Positions 9,546 to 20,173 of a DNA stretch of 64,000 nucleotides are shown here, piece by piece. Source of the DNA: Pseudarthrobacter sp. Fe7 (GTDB lineage Bacteria > Actinomycetota > Actinomycetes > Actinomycetales > Micrococcaceae); the NCBI GenBank assembly GCA_024372495.1, contig CP099977.1, positions 124,001 to 188,000 of the forward strand. The letters are read 5' to 3'. The position numbers were made by a program, and so were the translations under genes. The notes under the pieces were generated by a model that saw only the letters and a program-made list of their open reading frames with translations, searched no databases and was not told the DNA's origin. Numbering within the stretch: the first letter of the stretch is position 1; each line of letters starts with the position of its first letter.

Positions 9546-10993
9546 GGCTGCGGGTGCTGGGCGTCCTGAGCGTGCTCTGCCTGGTGGTAGTCTTCCTGAT
9601 TTCGGGCACCATCCTCACTTCGGCCTCGCGTGAGCTGACCCAGGAGCCTGCAGATCAACAGGGCGGCCTCCCTGAACCGACTGGCCCAGGTGGCGTTCGA
9701 TGCGTCCAGCGACGGCGACACCGCGCGGCTGCAGCGTGAAATGGACACATACTCGGGGCTCTACGGGGAAGGGATCGTGGTACGGGTCCAGCAGGCCACC
9801 TTCCATTCGGGGGACCTTGATACGGGCCGGGCCGATGTGCAGGAAGCCCTGTCACGGGCAAGGTTGAATGTCAGTAACACGGCCCTGGACCCGCTGGAGC
9901 CTTTCGGTTCCGGCCCCCAGGTCATTTTCCGCCCCTTCGGCAGCGCAAGCCAGGTGCTGGGCGCCGTAGTGCTGGACGTTGACGCCGGCACCGCCCAGCA
10001 GAAGCTCCGCGAACGTTGGCTGGCGGTGGGGGTGGCGGCACTTGCGCTTGCCGCAGTGCTTCTGCTGGGGGCGGCCCGCGTCACCTGGTGGGTCCTCCGG
10101 CCCGTCCAACGGCTGAACTCGGCGGTGCACGAACTGGAAAGTACCGGCCGTGCGGGACGCCTTCCGGAAGACGGGCCGCCGGAGCCTGCGGGAACTGAGC
10201 CGGTCCTTCACCGTGATGGCCCGGACTGTGAGTGCCAGCATGGCAGCGCAGCGGCAGCTGATTGCGGACACGTCACACCAGCCTCCGCAACCCCGTGGGG
10301 GCGCTCCGGCTTCGGCTGGACCTGCTGCAGCTTGAACTGAAGACCGCCCGGGAACACGATGCGGCCGAAAGGGCCATGGCGGAGCCTGGAACGGGTGGAG
10401 GACATCCTGGACGGCGTACTCAAGCTGGCGGCCGCCGAGCACCGGGCGTCCGAGGGTTACCTGCGGGCTGCCGGCGGACCCGTGGACCCTGGGCCGGCAC
10501 ATCCGATGGACCCCTATCCCGTGCTCCAGGGGAGATTGAACGGGCAGCACCGTTGGCGGAACAGGCCGGTTGCCGCCTCGTCCTTGCCGGGCCGCCACGG
10601 CCGCCCGCATTGATTGGCTGCCGGCCGGCGGAACTGGCCCAGATGGCGGGCGAACTACTCAACAACGCCATCAAATACGCCCCGGGCGCCACCGTGACGG
10701 CCGCCGTCCGGCCGGAAGGGGACACGGTGGTGGTGGAGATTTCCGACGACGGGCCAGGGCTTTCCGCCCCGGAGCGTGCCTCGGCTGCCACCAGGTTCTG
10801 GCGGTCCCCGCAGCATTCAGCGATCCCGGGAACCGGGCTGGGCATGACCATAGTGGGCGAACTTGCCGCGGCAAACGGCGGGCGCCTGGTGCTGGACGGC
10901 GCGGTCCCGCATGGGCTGTCCGCCCGGATCGAGTTTCCTGCTTACGCGGCAGAAGTCCCGTCAGCCCCCGGCGGCGGTGGGCAGAATGAGTGA
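9542..10993 (+). CDS. sensor histidine kinase
   Basis: Membrane sensor kinase partnering the preceding regulator. Seen: N-terminal TM (VLGVLSVLCLVVVFLISG), an extracytoplasmic sensor region of about 130 residues, a second TM (LAVGVAALALAAVLLLGAA), HAMP, an H-box (QLIADTSHQLRNPVGALRLRL), an N-box (GELLNNAIKYAPG), DDGPGL and GTGLGMTIV. The frame is broken at 9647, 10185, 10282 and 10385, each AGCCT for AGCT, and at least twice more between about 10440 and 10545. This makes it the most damaged gene here. Unless those are errors it is a pseudogene; the intact ends and operon argue for errors. The gene end overlaps the TAXI start. Confidence 0.75.
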
Positions 10994-11988
10994 CGTTCAC
11001 GCGCCCACGCGGGCGCTATCCCGCCGCTCAGTACTCACGTCAGCTGTCGCCGCCGGACTCGCGGCCTGCCTGCCTCCCGCCCTGGCCGCGTGCACCGGAG
11101 GCGACCGGCCGAAGAACCTCACGGTGGCAGGCGGTGAACCCGGCGGGTTCTATCTGGAGTTCTCGACGCTGCTGGCCGCGGCGCTGGAACGCCACGCCGT
11201 GGCGGGCCACGCCCGGGCGGTGGCCACCGGCGGCAGCCTGGACAACATCGCCGAGCCTGCGGGCCGGGCGTGCCGCCTTCGCGGTGGCCCTGGCTGATGC
11301 CGCCAGCCAGCCGGGCGGGGACACCGGGGAGATCGCCGCCATCGGGAAAGTGTACGAAAACTACGTCCACTGCGTGGTGCGGAAGGGCAGCGGGATCCGG
11401 GACATCTCCGGGTTGGCGGGCCGCCAGGTTGCCGTGGGCCAGCCCGGATCGGGCACGTCGCTGACCACGCCGCGGCTCTTTGAAGCAGCCGGCTTGGGCA
11501 CCTCGACGGATGCCACTGCGCCCCCTGCCGGGACCGCCGTCGTCGAAAACCTTGGCCTGAATGACGGCATCGCCGCGCTGAAGGCCGGCACCGTAGAGGC
11601 CCTGTTCTGGTCCGGCGGCGTTCCAACCGCTGCCATCGCCGCAGCCCAGCAGGAGGTGGCCCTGGGACTCCTGGACCTCTCGGGGCTGCTGCCGGAACTG
11701 CGCCGGCGCTATGGCGGCATGTACGACCGCGTCCTGATACCCGAAGGCAGCTACCCGGGCGTTCCGGCGGTGTGGACGGTGGGCGCTCCCAACCTGCTCC
11801 TGTGCCGCAAGGACCTGGACAGCGCCACCGTCGAGCGCACTGTGCGCCTGCTTGTGCACAACGCCGGCGAGCTGATTCCCCAGTCCACCCTGGGCGTCCA
11901 GTTCCTTAGCGCGGAAAGCCTCATCAACACCGCGGGCGTCCCCCTGCACCCGGCCGCCGCGGCCGCCTACCGTAAGCTCCACGGCTGA
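10986..11988 (+). CDS. TAXI-family solute-binding lipoprotein
   Basis: Extracytoplasmic binding protein of the TRAP-associated TAXI family, about 333 residues. The N-terminus has a twin-arginine-like RR followed by a hydrophobic stretch and lipobox LAAC. GGEPGGFYLEF, TGGSLDNIAEL and VAVGQPGSGTSLT are typical family segments. The break at 11256 (GAGCCTG) reverts to GAGCTG. It overlaps the kinase gene by 8 nt. No TRAP membrane subunit (DctQM-like) is encoded in the window, so it may present a ligand to the kinase rather than feed a transporter. Confidence 0.85.
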
Positions 11989-11992
11989 CCCA

Positions 11993-12124
11993 ACGCCCGC
12001 GCACCTTTGGCGGCTTAACCCAAACGCCCCATCACTTTCATCAGGAAAGTGATGGGGCGTCGGCAGGAAACCGGCAGGATCTGAGCGGGCGTTGCTGGAA
12101 TAGCCGCAAAATGTGAGCGGGCGT
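11993..12124. repeat. array of an 11-nt motif, locus 1, with central hairpin
   Basis: Inverted motif copies ACGCCCGCGCA (11993) and ACGCCCCATCA (12024) lie left of centre. Direct copies TGATGGGGCGT (12050), TGAGCGGGCGT (12082) and TGAGCGGGCGT (12114) lie to the right. Spacing is 31 nt on the left and exactly 32 nt on the right. The inner pair extends to perfect 16-bp arms (12024-12039 / 12045-12060). It lies between the convergent TAXI and ramB genes, so the hairpin may also terminate both. Confidence 0.8.
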
Positions 12125-12128
12125 GCGG

Positions 12129-13639
12129 TCAGCTCCCGGAGTGGGCCTGCAGGAAGCTGTACACCTCGGTCTCGTCCACGCCGGGGAAAGCACCCGGGGG
12201 CATGGCGGCGAGCAGGTGCGAGTGCGCCCTGGCGGATGGCCACGCGTTCCCGGCCCACTGGCTGGTCAGCTCGGCCGGCGGCCGCTTGCAGCAGTTGGGA
12301 TCCGGGCAGTTGGACGTGGCCCGGGCGGTGGTTTCCCGTCCGCGGAACCACTTCACGTGCTGGTACGGGACGCCGATGCTGAGGGAGAACTCCCCGCTGG
12401 CGGACCGTTCCGTGCGCGCGGTGCACCAGTAGGTTCCCGACGGCGTATCGGTGTACTGGCTGTAGGCACTGAACTTGTCCGGCACGTCAAATACCGCGCG
12501 GGATGTCCAGGCCTTGCACGACGGCTGGCCCTCGATGGCGCCGGTGTGGTCCTGGGGAAAGTTCACGCCGTCGTTCTCGTACGCCTTGTAGATGATCCCG
12601 CTCTGGTGCGTCTTCTGGAAGTGCGTGGTGAGGCCCAGGTGCTTGGTGGCCAGGTTGGTGAAGCGGTGCGCCGCAGTCTCGTAGGAAACGGCGAACGCGT
12701 CCCGGATGTCCTCTACAGCGATTTCCTTGGCCGCTTTGGCTTTCTGCAAGAATTCCACGGTTGCCTGCTCAGGCAGGAGCAGGGCGGCGGCGAAATAATT
12801 GGTGGCCACCCGCTGGGCCAGGAAGTCGCCGTAGTTCTTGGGCGTTTCATGGCCCAGAACGTAATGCCCCAGGGCCTGCAGCAGCACCGAGCGGGGATCA
12901 TGGTCCTGCCGCTGGCTCTGCGTCAGGTAAATTTTGCGGTTCTTCAAATCCGTCACGGAGCGGGTGGAATGCGGCAAATCCCCCACATGGTGAAGGGTGA
13001 AACCAAGGTGCTCGGCGATGTCCGCGATGACGTGCTGGCTCAGTGGTCCGGTGGTGTAGCCCACCTCCTTGAGGACCTTTTGTGCCTCGGCCTCGTACTC
13101 CGGAAAGTAGTTGCCCCGCTCCCGCATCATGGCCCGCAGCCCACCGTTGGCGCGGCGGGCTTCCTCGGGGTTGCCACCTGCTCATTCATCTTCCGTTCCA
13201 GCTCATGCAGCAGCCCCACCTGCGCCTCGAGCACATCCAGCGGCAGCCGCGAGCTGACGCGGATTTTAGGCAGGTTCAGAGCCTCGTAAAGGGGCCCGCG
13301 CTGGTAGCGCTCCAGCTCGATTTCCAGGGCGGCGCGGCGGCTGGGCGGCTCGGCGCCGAGCAGCTGGTCGATGCTGACATTCAAAGCCGACGCGAGGTGC
13401 TGCAGCAGCGTCAGTTTGGGTTCGCGTTTGCCGTTCTCAATCAGGCTGAGCTGGCTGGGAGCGGTCCCGACGGCGACGCTCAGGTCATCGAGCGTGAGCC
13501 CGGCTTGTTTGCGCAGATGGCGGACGCGGCGGCCCAGCGCGATGACGTCCAGTTCCGCTGCGGCGGCTGACGGCGGCTGGGAAACGTCCCGGTTCCAGCT
13601 TGAAGGCGACATTTCTGAAGAATACGTGAAGAAGTGCAT
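12129..13639 (-). CDS. ramB: RamB/ScfR-type XRE regulator of acetate and glyoxylate metabolism
   Basis: About 503 residues in three parts: an XRE helix-turn-helix (GRRVRHLRKQAGLTLDDLSV...QLSLIENGKREPKL), a central IrrE/ImmA-like region (LLQALGHYVLGHETPKNY) and a C-terminal ScfR-type Cys-containing domain. Corynebacterium RamB has this architecture and controls aceA and aceB. Here it is divergent from aceA, supporting the name. A missing C near 13169 splits the gene; adding it gives EQVATPEEARRANGG. The start may be 13639 or 13612. The C-terminal Cys motif CPDPNCCKRPP resembles a metal- or thiol-sensing site; that is inference. Confidence 0.85.
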
Positions 13640-13724
13640 TTCTTTCCATAGTTTTTCTCTAGAAAGGGGGTTGAAAGTGCTGAAAAGTAGTTGTCACGGA
13701 AAGAAACACCGCACCGGATAAGCC

Positions 13725-13754
13725 GGTGGGAACCTCAATGACGCGGTTCCCACC
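13725..13754 (+). promoter_or_regulatory. hairpin in the aceA leader
   Basis: Perfect 10-bp arms GGTGGGAACC (13725-13734) and GGTTCCCACC (13745-13754) with a 10-nt loop. It lies within the 149-nt ramB-aceA intergenic region, 34 nt before the aceA ATG. It could be an operator for a dimeric regulator or an RNA hairpin in the 5' leader. Confidence 0.5.
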
Positions 13755-13788
13755 TACTCCATCCGGAGCTCAATCAAGGAGATCAACG

Positions 13789-15106
13789 ATGACTGCAGCA
13801 TTTGAGCCCAACCAGCAGACGCCCGAACAGCAGGCAGCCGCCCTGGAGCTCGAGTGGGCCGCCAACCCCCGCTGGGAAGGTGTGACCCGGGACTACTCAG
13901 CCTCCGACGTCGTCCGCCTCCGCGGCCGCGTCTCCGAAGAGCACACCCTGGCGCGCCGCGGATCCGAAAAGCTGTGGAAGCAGCTGACCGAGGAGCACCA
14001 GACCGGTGGCTACACCAACGCACTGGGCGCCCTCACCGGCAACCAGGCCGTCCAGCAGGTCAAGGCGGGCCTGCGCGCCATCTACCTTTCCGGCTGGCAG
14101 GTTGCAGCCGACGCCAACAACTCGGGCCACACCTACCCGGACCAGTCGCTGTACCCGGCAAACTCCGTCCCCACCGTGGTCCGCCGCATCAACAACGCCC
14201 TGCTCCGGGCCGACCAGATCGAATTCTCCGAGGGCATCCAGACCGTTGAGGACTGGCTGGTCCCGATCGTCGCCGACGCCGAAGCCGGCTTCGGCGGCCC
14301 GCTGAACGCCTACGAGCTCATGAAGTCCATGATCCAGGCCGGCGCCTCAGGTGTGCACTGGGAAGACCAGGCTCGCCTCCGAGAAGAAGTGCGGCCACCT
14401 CGGCGGCAAGGTCCTCATCCCCACCCAGCAGCACGTCCGCACCCTGAACGCCGCACGCCTGGCGGCCGACGTCGCCGGCACCCCCACCGTCGTCATCGCC
14501 CGCACCGACGCCGAGGCAGCCACCCTCATCACCTCAGACGTCGACGAGCGCGACCAGGAATTCATCACCGGCGAGCGTACCGCTGAGGGCTTCTACAAGG
14601 TCCGCAACGGCATCGAACCCTGCATCGCCCGTGCCAAGGCCTACGCCCCGTACTCCGACCTCATCTGGATGGAGACCGGCACCCCGGACCTGGAGCTCGC
14701 CCGCAAGTTCGCCGAATCGGTCAAGGCCGAGTTCCCGGACCAGATGCTCTCCTACAACTGCTCGCCGTCGTTCAACTGGCGCAAGCACCTGGACGACGAC
14801 ACCATCGCCAAGTTCCAGCGTGAACTCGGCGCCATGGGCTTCACCTTCCAGTTCATCACCCTGGCTGGCTTCCACGCCCTGAACTACTCGATGTTCGACC
14901 TCGCCCACGGCTACGCCCGTGAAGGCATGAGCGCCTACGTCGAACTCCAGGAAAAGGAATTCGCCTCCGAGTCCCGCGGCTACACCGCAACCAAGCACCA
15001 GCGCGAAGTCGGCACCGGCTACTTCGACACCATCTCCACGGCGCTCAACCCGAACGCGTCGACCCTCGCCTTGGTCGGATCGACCGAAGAGGGCCAGTTC
15101 CACTAA
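13789..15106 (+). CDS. aceA: isocitrate lyase
   Basis: Cleaves isocitrate to glyoxylate and succinate, the first glyoxylate-shunt step. About 438 residues, normal for the family. Seen: [20 protein letters not shown] (Mg2+-binding), the catalytic loop [29 protein letters not shown] and [15 protein letters not shown] break at 14370 falls just before the catalytic loop (CAGGCTCG for CAGCTCG, giving [14 protein letters not shown]). ATG 13789 follows AAGGAG. It is expressed divergently from ramB and upstream of aceB. Confidence 0.95.
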
Positions 15107-15245
15107 TCCCCAGCCGCCCAAGGTGGGCCGTTCGCTTCGCTCACCGAAAAGGCACGACGGCGGCACTCACCTAAGCGTGACCGCTGACGGGTCGGGAAGG
15201 GGAATCCGGAAGCGTGCGTAAAGGGGCCCTGTCCCCGGCGTCGAC

Positions 15246-15258
15246 CGAGCTTTGCGAG
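15246..15258 (+). promoter_or_regulatory. candidate RamB-binding site upstream of aceB
   Basis: CGAGCTTTGCGAG keeps the CTTTGC core of the Corynebacterium RamB consensus (about AAAACTTTGCAAA), with 8 of 13 positions matching. It lies in the 256-nt aceA-aceB intergenic region, about 105 nt before the aceB ATG. The remaining intergenic sequence shows no gene. Confidence 0.35.
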
Positions 15259-15362
15259 GTCATACGTCGGGGATGGGGATAGCACGCGGAGGATTTCCTT
15301 TCCCGGCCCCACCCAGGCAAGTCCCGCCGTCGAACTTCCCTTTCGTCTTTAAGGAGACTGAA

Positions 15363-17018
15363 ATGAACAGCTTCACCGATAGCTTCACGATCAACGGCAT
15401 TACCCTGACTGCGCAGCCCATCTGCCGGCAGGATGAAGTGCTCACGCCCGATGCCCTGTCCTTTATCGCCAAGCTGCACCGCGCCACTGCTGACCGCAGG
15501 CAGGAACTGCTGCAGGCACGGCGTACACGGCGGGCCGATATTGCAGCGGGCGCCGATCCGCGGTTCCTCCGGGAAACCGAGCACATCCGCAACGATCCGT
15601 CCTGGCGGGTCGCTCCCCCGGCCCCCGGTCTGGAGGACCGCCGCGTCGAAATCACCGGACCGGTGGACAAGAAGATGACCATTAACGCCCTGAACTCCGG
15701 AGCCAAGGTGTGGCTCGCGGACATGGAAGACTCCTCCACCCCCACCTGGCGGAACGTCATCAAGGGCCAGCTGAACCTCACCGACGCCCTGGAACGCCGG
15801 ATCGACTTCACCACCGAAGAAGGCAAGGAATACAAGCTCCGCCCCACCGGGGACCTGCCCACCATCGTGGTCCGCCCCCGCGGCTGGCACCTGCCGGAAA
15901 AGCACATGCTCATCGACGGCCAGCCCATCGCGGGCGGCATCGTGGACTTCGGCCTGTTCTTCTTCCACAACGCCCGCCGACTGCTCGCGCAGGGCAAGGG
16001 CCCGTACTTCTACCTGCCCAAGATCGAGAACCACCTCGAGGCCCGGCTGTGGAATGACATCTTCATCCTGGCCCAGGAGCCTGCTCGGCATCCCGCAGGG
16101 CACCATCCGCGCCACGGTCCTCATCGAGACCATCACTGCCGCGTTCGAAATGGAGGAGATCCTCTACGAACTGCGCGACCACGCCGCGGGCCTGAACGCC
16201 GGCCGCTGGGACTACATCTTCTCCCTGATCAAGAACTTCCGCACCCGCGGCCCCCGCTTCGTCCTGCCGGACCGCGGCCAGGTGACCATGACCCAGCCGT
16301 TCATGCGCGCCTACACTGAACAGCTGGTCCGGGCCTGCCACAAGCGCGGCGCCATGGCCATCGGCGGTATGGCCGCAGCCGTGCCCAATCGCAAGGACCC
16401 GGACGCCAACGCCAACGCCCTCGAGAAGGTCCGTGCTGACAAGACCCGCGAGGCCAACGACGGCTTCGACGGCTCCTGGGTGGCGCACCCCGACCTGGTG
16501 CCCATCTGCCGCGAGGTTTTCGACGGCGTCCTGGGCACCAAACCGAACCAGCCTGGACCGGCTCCGCGAGGAGGTCACCCCTGACGACCGGGCCCTGATC
16601 GACGTTGCTGCCACCACCGGCACCATTACCGAACAGGGCATCAGGAACAACATCGAAGTGGGCATCCGCTACATCGAATCCTGGCTGCGCGGCAACGGTG
16701 CAGTAGCCATCCACAACCTCATGGAGGACGCCGCCACCGCGGAAATTTCACGGTCCCAGCTGTGGCAGTGGATCTACGCCCGGGCCATCACCGACCAGGG
16801 CGAGATCATCAGCCACGAATGGGTCGAGGAACTCCTGGACGAGGAATTCGCCCGGCTGGAACGCTTCGACGGCGACCGGTTCGAGGACGCCCGCGACATC
16901 TTCGAAGAAGTCACCCTGGCCACCGAATTCCCGTCCTTCCTCACCCTCCCCGCCTACGCCCGCTACCTGACCGAGGCCCGCGAAAAGGCCACCCTCGAGG
17001 AGCCTGGCCGCGGCCTGA
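15363..17018 (+). CDS. aceB: malate synthase A
   Basis: Condenses glyoxylate with acetyl-CoA to malate, completing the shunt begun by AceA. About 551 residues. Seen: [29 protein letters not shown] split over the active-site strand, [14 protein letters not shown] with catalytic Arg, [34 protein letters not shown], and [11 protein letters not shown] containing the catalytic Asp. Three breaks at 16080, 16552 and 17003 are all AGCCTG for AGCTG; the last restores the natural end EELAAA-stop. ATG 15363 follows TTAAGGAG. Confidence 0.95.
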
Positions 17019-17040
17019 ACCACCCGCAACTTCCGTCCGC

Positions 17041-17093
17041 CGGGCCGGCACGCCCTCCGCAACAGGCCCCCCGAAATCCGGGGCGCCGGCCCG
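17041..17093 (+). terminator. nested hairpin downstream of aceB
   Basis: Outer arms CGGGCCGGC (17041-17049) and GCCGGCCCG (17085-17093) enclose an inner stem GCCCC...GGGGC (17066-17084). It begins 23 nt after the aceB stop. No T-tract follows, so termination is an inference. Confidence 0.45.
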
Positions 17094-17112
17094 GCGACGG
17101 AGCACCCCTCAC

Positions 17113-17213
17113 ACCCCCGCTCACTTGTTGCAGGAAAACCCGGAACGCCCGCTCACTTTCCCAAAGAAAGTGAGCGGGCGTTCCGCCGTTTAGTGCAAGA
17201 AGTGAGCGGGCGT
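17113..17213. repeat. array of an 11-nt motif, locus 2, with central hairpin
   Basis: Inverted copies ACCCCCGCTCA (17113) and ACGCCCGCTCA (17145), then direct copies TGAGCGGGCGT at 17171 and 17203; every same-strand spacing is 32 nt. The inner pair extends to perfect 19-bp arms, 17142-17160 and 17166-17184. The central gap between inner motifs is 15 nt, as at locus 1. It lies between the convergent aceB and cynX-like genes. Confidence 0.85.
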
Positions 17214-17247
17214 CGGGGTGACGGAACGTCCGACGGCGGACGCGGCC

Positions 17248-18442
17248 TTACCGGCCCTTGGGCACCTTGCGTACGGACAGTGTTGTGCTGAGGAAGAAGG
17301 CCAGCACCGATGCCAGGATGACCAGCAGGGCCGGCGCCCACGAGCCCGAAGAATCGTGGACGAACCCGACCAGCGGGGGTGCCACCGCGGCGAGGCAGTA
17401 CCCCAGGCCCTGGACCGTGGCGGACATCCGGCCGGCAGCGGCCTGGTCGCGCGCGAGCTTGATGATGGCGATGAAGATCAGGGTGATGCCGCCGCCCTGG
17501 GCGATTCCACCCGACGTGGACCACAGCCACCACAACTGCGGCAGGAAAAGCAGCCCGATCGGAACGGCCAGCCACAACGTGCCCAAGGTGACCGCCACCG
17601 CCGTCGTACTCAGGTATTTGGCCGCGAAGGGCACGCCGAGCCCGCCCACGATGGCAAGGATCTGGAAAATCGAGGACGCAGCGCCTGCCTCCGCGGCGGT
17701 CATGCCCAGGCTCGTCGTGCAGGTAGCTGGGAAGCCAGGCCGTAATGCCGTAGTAAGAGAACGCCTGCCCGCCGAAGCCGGCTGTGAGCCCGAACGTGAT
17801 CCAACCGGAACCGCGTGCCGGTGGCAACGGTGCGTCGCCGGCGCCGTCAGCCGCCACCAGGAATGCCGTGCGGGGTCCCACTGCGAGCACCCACACCACC
17901 ACCGCTGCAACCGCCAGGACAGCCACTGCGCCCAGGGCCAGCCGCCACCCCGTCACAGCCGCGAGCGGGGCCATCGCCACCGAGGTCAGGAAGGACCCGA
18001 TGTTCAGCGCGGCGGTGTAGATCCCCATGGCGGTCCCCTGCCGCCGCGGGGCAAAATCACGGCGGATGATCAGCGGCACGGCGATGTTGCCCACGGTGAT
18101 GGCCACGCCAATAACCACGGTCCCGGCCACCACCAGCGCCGGGCCTCCGGCGGAGCGGAGCAGCACGCCGGCCAGCACCCCCAGGATGGTCAGCGTCACG
18201 GCAAACTCGGCGCCGAACTTCCTGGCGGCCAGGGACGCCAGCGGGGCCGCCAGTGAAAAGCACAGTACGGGGATGCTGGTCAGCAGTCCCAGCATGACCG
18301 GCGTGAACTGCAGTTCCGCCTGCATGTTGTCAACCAGGGGTGCTACGGCAACGAAGGGGCCCCGGAGGTTCAGCGCCAGCAGGCCGATGCAGGCCAGCAG
18401 GACCCAGCTTTTCGGGATGCGCGACAGGACGCGGCCGCTCAC
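17248..18442 (-). CDS. MFS transporter of the CynX/NimT type
   Basis: About 397-residue, 12-helix major facilitator. The N-terminal helix LLALNLRGPFVAVAPLV and the LLTSIPVLCFSLAAPLASLAARKFG segment are typical of cyanate/nitroimidazole-type transporters; the substrate is unknown. The minus-strand frame breaks at 17710 (GAGCCTGG for GAGCTGG), joining WLPSYLHDE to LGMTAAEAG. The start is GTG 18442, since the same frame is closed upstream. It ends at 17248, convergent with aceB. Confidence 0.85.
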
Positions 18443-18584
18443 AGGGGCAAAATCGGGAGTGGGTGTTGATTCATCACTCCCATTGCTATCACGCCGGGCG
18501 TGGCTGGAGTTTCAGGCACCCTGCCCGCCAGCCCTGCCATACGATAAACGTGACCAAGGACGTAGGACGCTACGAAGGACACCG

Positions 18585-19545
18585 ATGACGCACCGCCTTG
18601 CCATCCTCGATGACTACCAGGACGTAGCTCACGGCTTCGCCGACTTTACGGCCTTGGAGGCGGCCGGTGTCATCGTAACGTCCTACCGTGAACCTTTCGC
18701 TTCCCGGGATGCCTTGGTGTCGGCGCTGGCGGACACCACCATGGTGATCGCCATGCGGGAGCGGACGGCGTTCCCCCGTGAAGTGTTCGAGAAGCTGCCG
18801 GCGCTTGAACTGCTGGTCACCACTGGAATGGCAAACGCCGCCATCGACGTGGCAGCGGCAGCCGAGCACGGCGTGACGGTCTGCGGCACCCCCGGCTCAC
18901 CAACGGCAGCGCCGGAACTGACCTGGGCCCTGCTACTGGCCATCGCCCGGCACGTGCCTGCGGAGGAACACTCGCTTCGGGCCGGCACCTGGCAGTCAAC
19001 CGTGGGGATCGAGCTGGCCGGGAAGACCCTTGGCATCGTGGGGCTGGGAAACATTGGCCGGCGGGTAGCCGCCTACGGGCAGGCGTTCGGGATGGACGTG
19101 GTGGCCTGGAGCCAGAACCTGACGGCAGAGGAAGCCGCTGAAGCAGGCGCCCGGCTGGTGTCCAAGGACGAGCTCTTCACGATAGCCGACGTCGCCACTC
19201 TCCACCTGAGGCTCTCCCCCAGGTCGGAGAACACCGTGGGCGAGGCCGAGCCTGCGGCTGCTGGGGCCGGAAGGCATCCTGGTGAACACCGCCCGCGGGC
19301 CGCTGGTGGACCAGGAAGCGCTCGTCAAGGCTTTGAATGAAGGGTGGATCCGCGGCGCAGCCCTGGACGTCTTTGACCAGGAACCGCTGCAGGCCGGGCA
19401 CCCGCTCCTGGCCGCGCCCAACACCGTGCTCTCCCCGCACCTGGGCTACGTCACGCAGGAAAGCTACCGGCAGTTCTACGGCGGCGCCATCGAGGACATC
19501 AACGCCTGGCTGGCCGGTGCCCCCATCCGCACCATCAGCACCTGA
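18585..19545 (+). CDS. D-2-hydroxyacid dehydrogenase (NAD-dependent)
   Basis: About 320 residues of the D-isomer 2-hydroxyacid dehydrogenase family. The NAD-binding motif is GIVGLGNIGRRVAAYG; catalytic residues sit in VNTARGPLVD (Arg), LDVFDQEPL (Glu) and LSPHLGYVT (His). Substrate (glycerate, phosphoglycerate or another hydroxyacid) is not readable. The break at 19251 is GAGCCTGCGG for GAGCTGCGG. ATG 18585 follows GAAGGAC. An acetyltransferase follows after 16 nt on the same strand. Confidence 0.88.
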
Positions 19546-19561
19546 CTTGGAGAGACACCGC

Positions 19562-20095
19562 ATGACCCACACCATCCGCAAGGCCACAACGGACGACGCC
19601 GGCCCGCTCGCCGCGCTGGCGGCCGTCACCTTTCCGCTGGCCTGCCCGCCGTCGTCGTCACCTGCCGACATCGCCGCGCACCTGGCCAACACGCTCAGCG
19701 AGGAACACTTCAGGGGCTATCTCGCTGACCCGGACGTGACCATCCTGGTCATCGACGCCGATGGGCAGCTCAACGGCTACAGCCTCATAGTGGACAGGCC
19801 CGCCGCGGATCCGGATGTGGCGTCCGCCCTGGCGCTGCTGCCCTCCGTGGAAATCAGCAAGTGCTATGTCCACCCCGACTATCACGGCCTGGGCGCGGCC
19901 GCTGAACTCATGCAGGCCAGCCTGCATGCCGCGGCGGCCGCCGGCGGCGCCGGGGCCTGGCTGGGCGTTAATAGCCAGAACGCCCGCGCCATCCGCTTCT
20001 ACGAAAAGTCCGGTTTCCGAAAGGTGGGTACCAAGTCCTTCCGGCTGGGCAGCACCATGGAGCACGACTTCGTCCTGGAACGCGCCCTGTCCTGA
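19562..20095 (+). CDS. GNAT-family N-acetyltransferase
   Basis: Intact 177-residue acetyltransferase. The acetyl-CoA pyrophosphate loop lies in VHPDYHGLGAAAELM, followed by GAWLGVNSQNARAIRFYEKSGF, the usual beta5-alpha4 motif. The acceptor is unknown. It has GGAGAG just upstream and is probably translated with the preceding dehydrogenase. Confidence 0.88.
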   Translation: MTHTIRKATTDDAGPLAALAAVTFPLACPPSSSPADIAAHLANTLSEEHFRGYLADPDVTILVIDADGQLNGYSLIVDRPAADPDVASALALLPSVEISKCYVHPDYHGLGAAAELMQASLHAAAAAGGAGAWLGVNSQNARAIRFYEKSGFRKVGTKSFRLGSTMEHDFVLERALS

Positions 20096-20173
20096 AGCCC
20101 GTGCCGCTGCCCCTGCCCCTGCCCCGAAAGGCAAGCCGGTCAAGCCGCCGGGACGGTCCGGGGCAAGGCGCGT

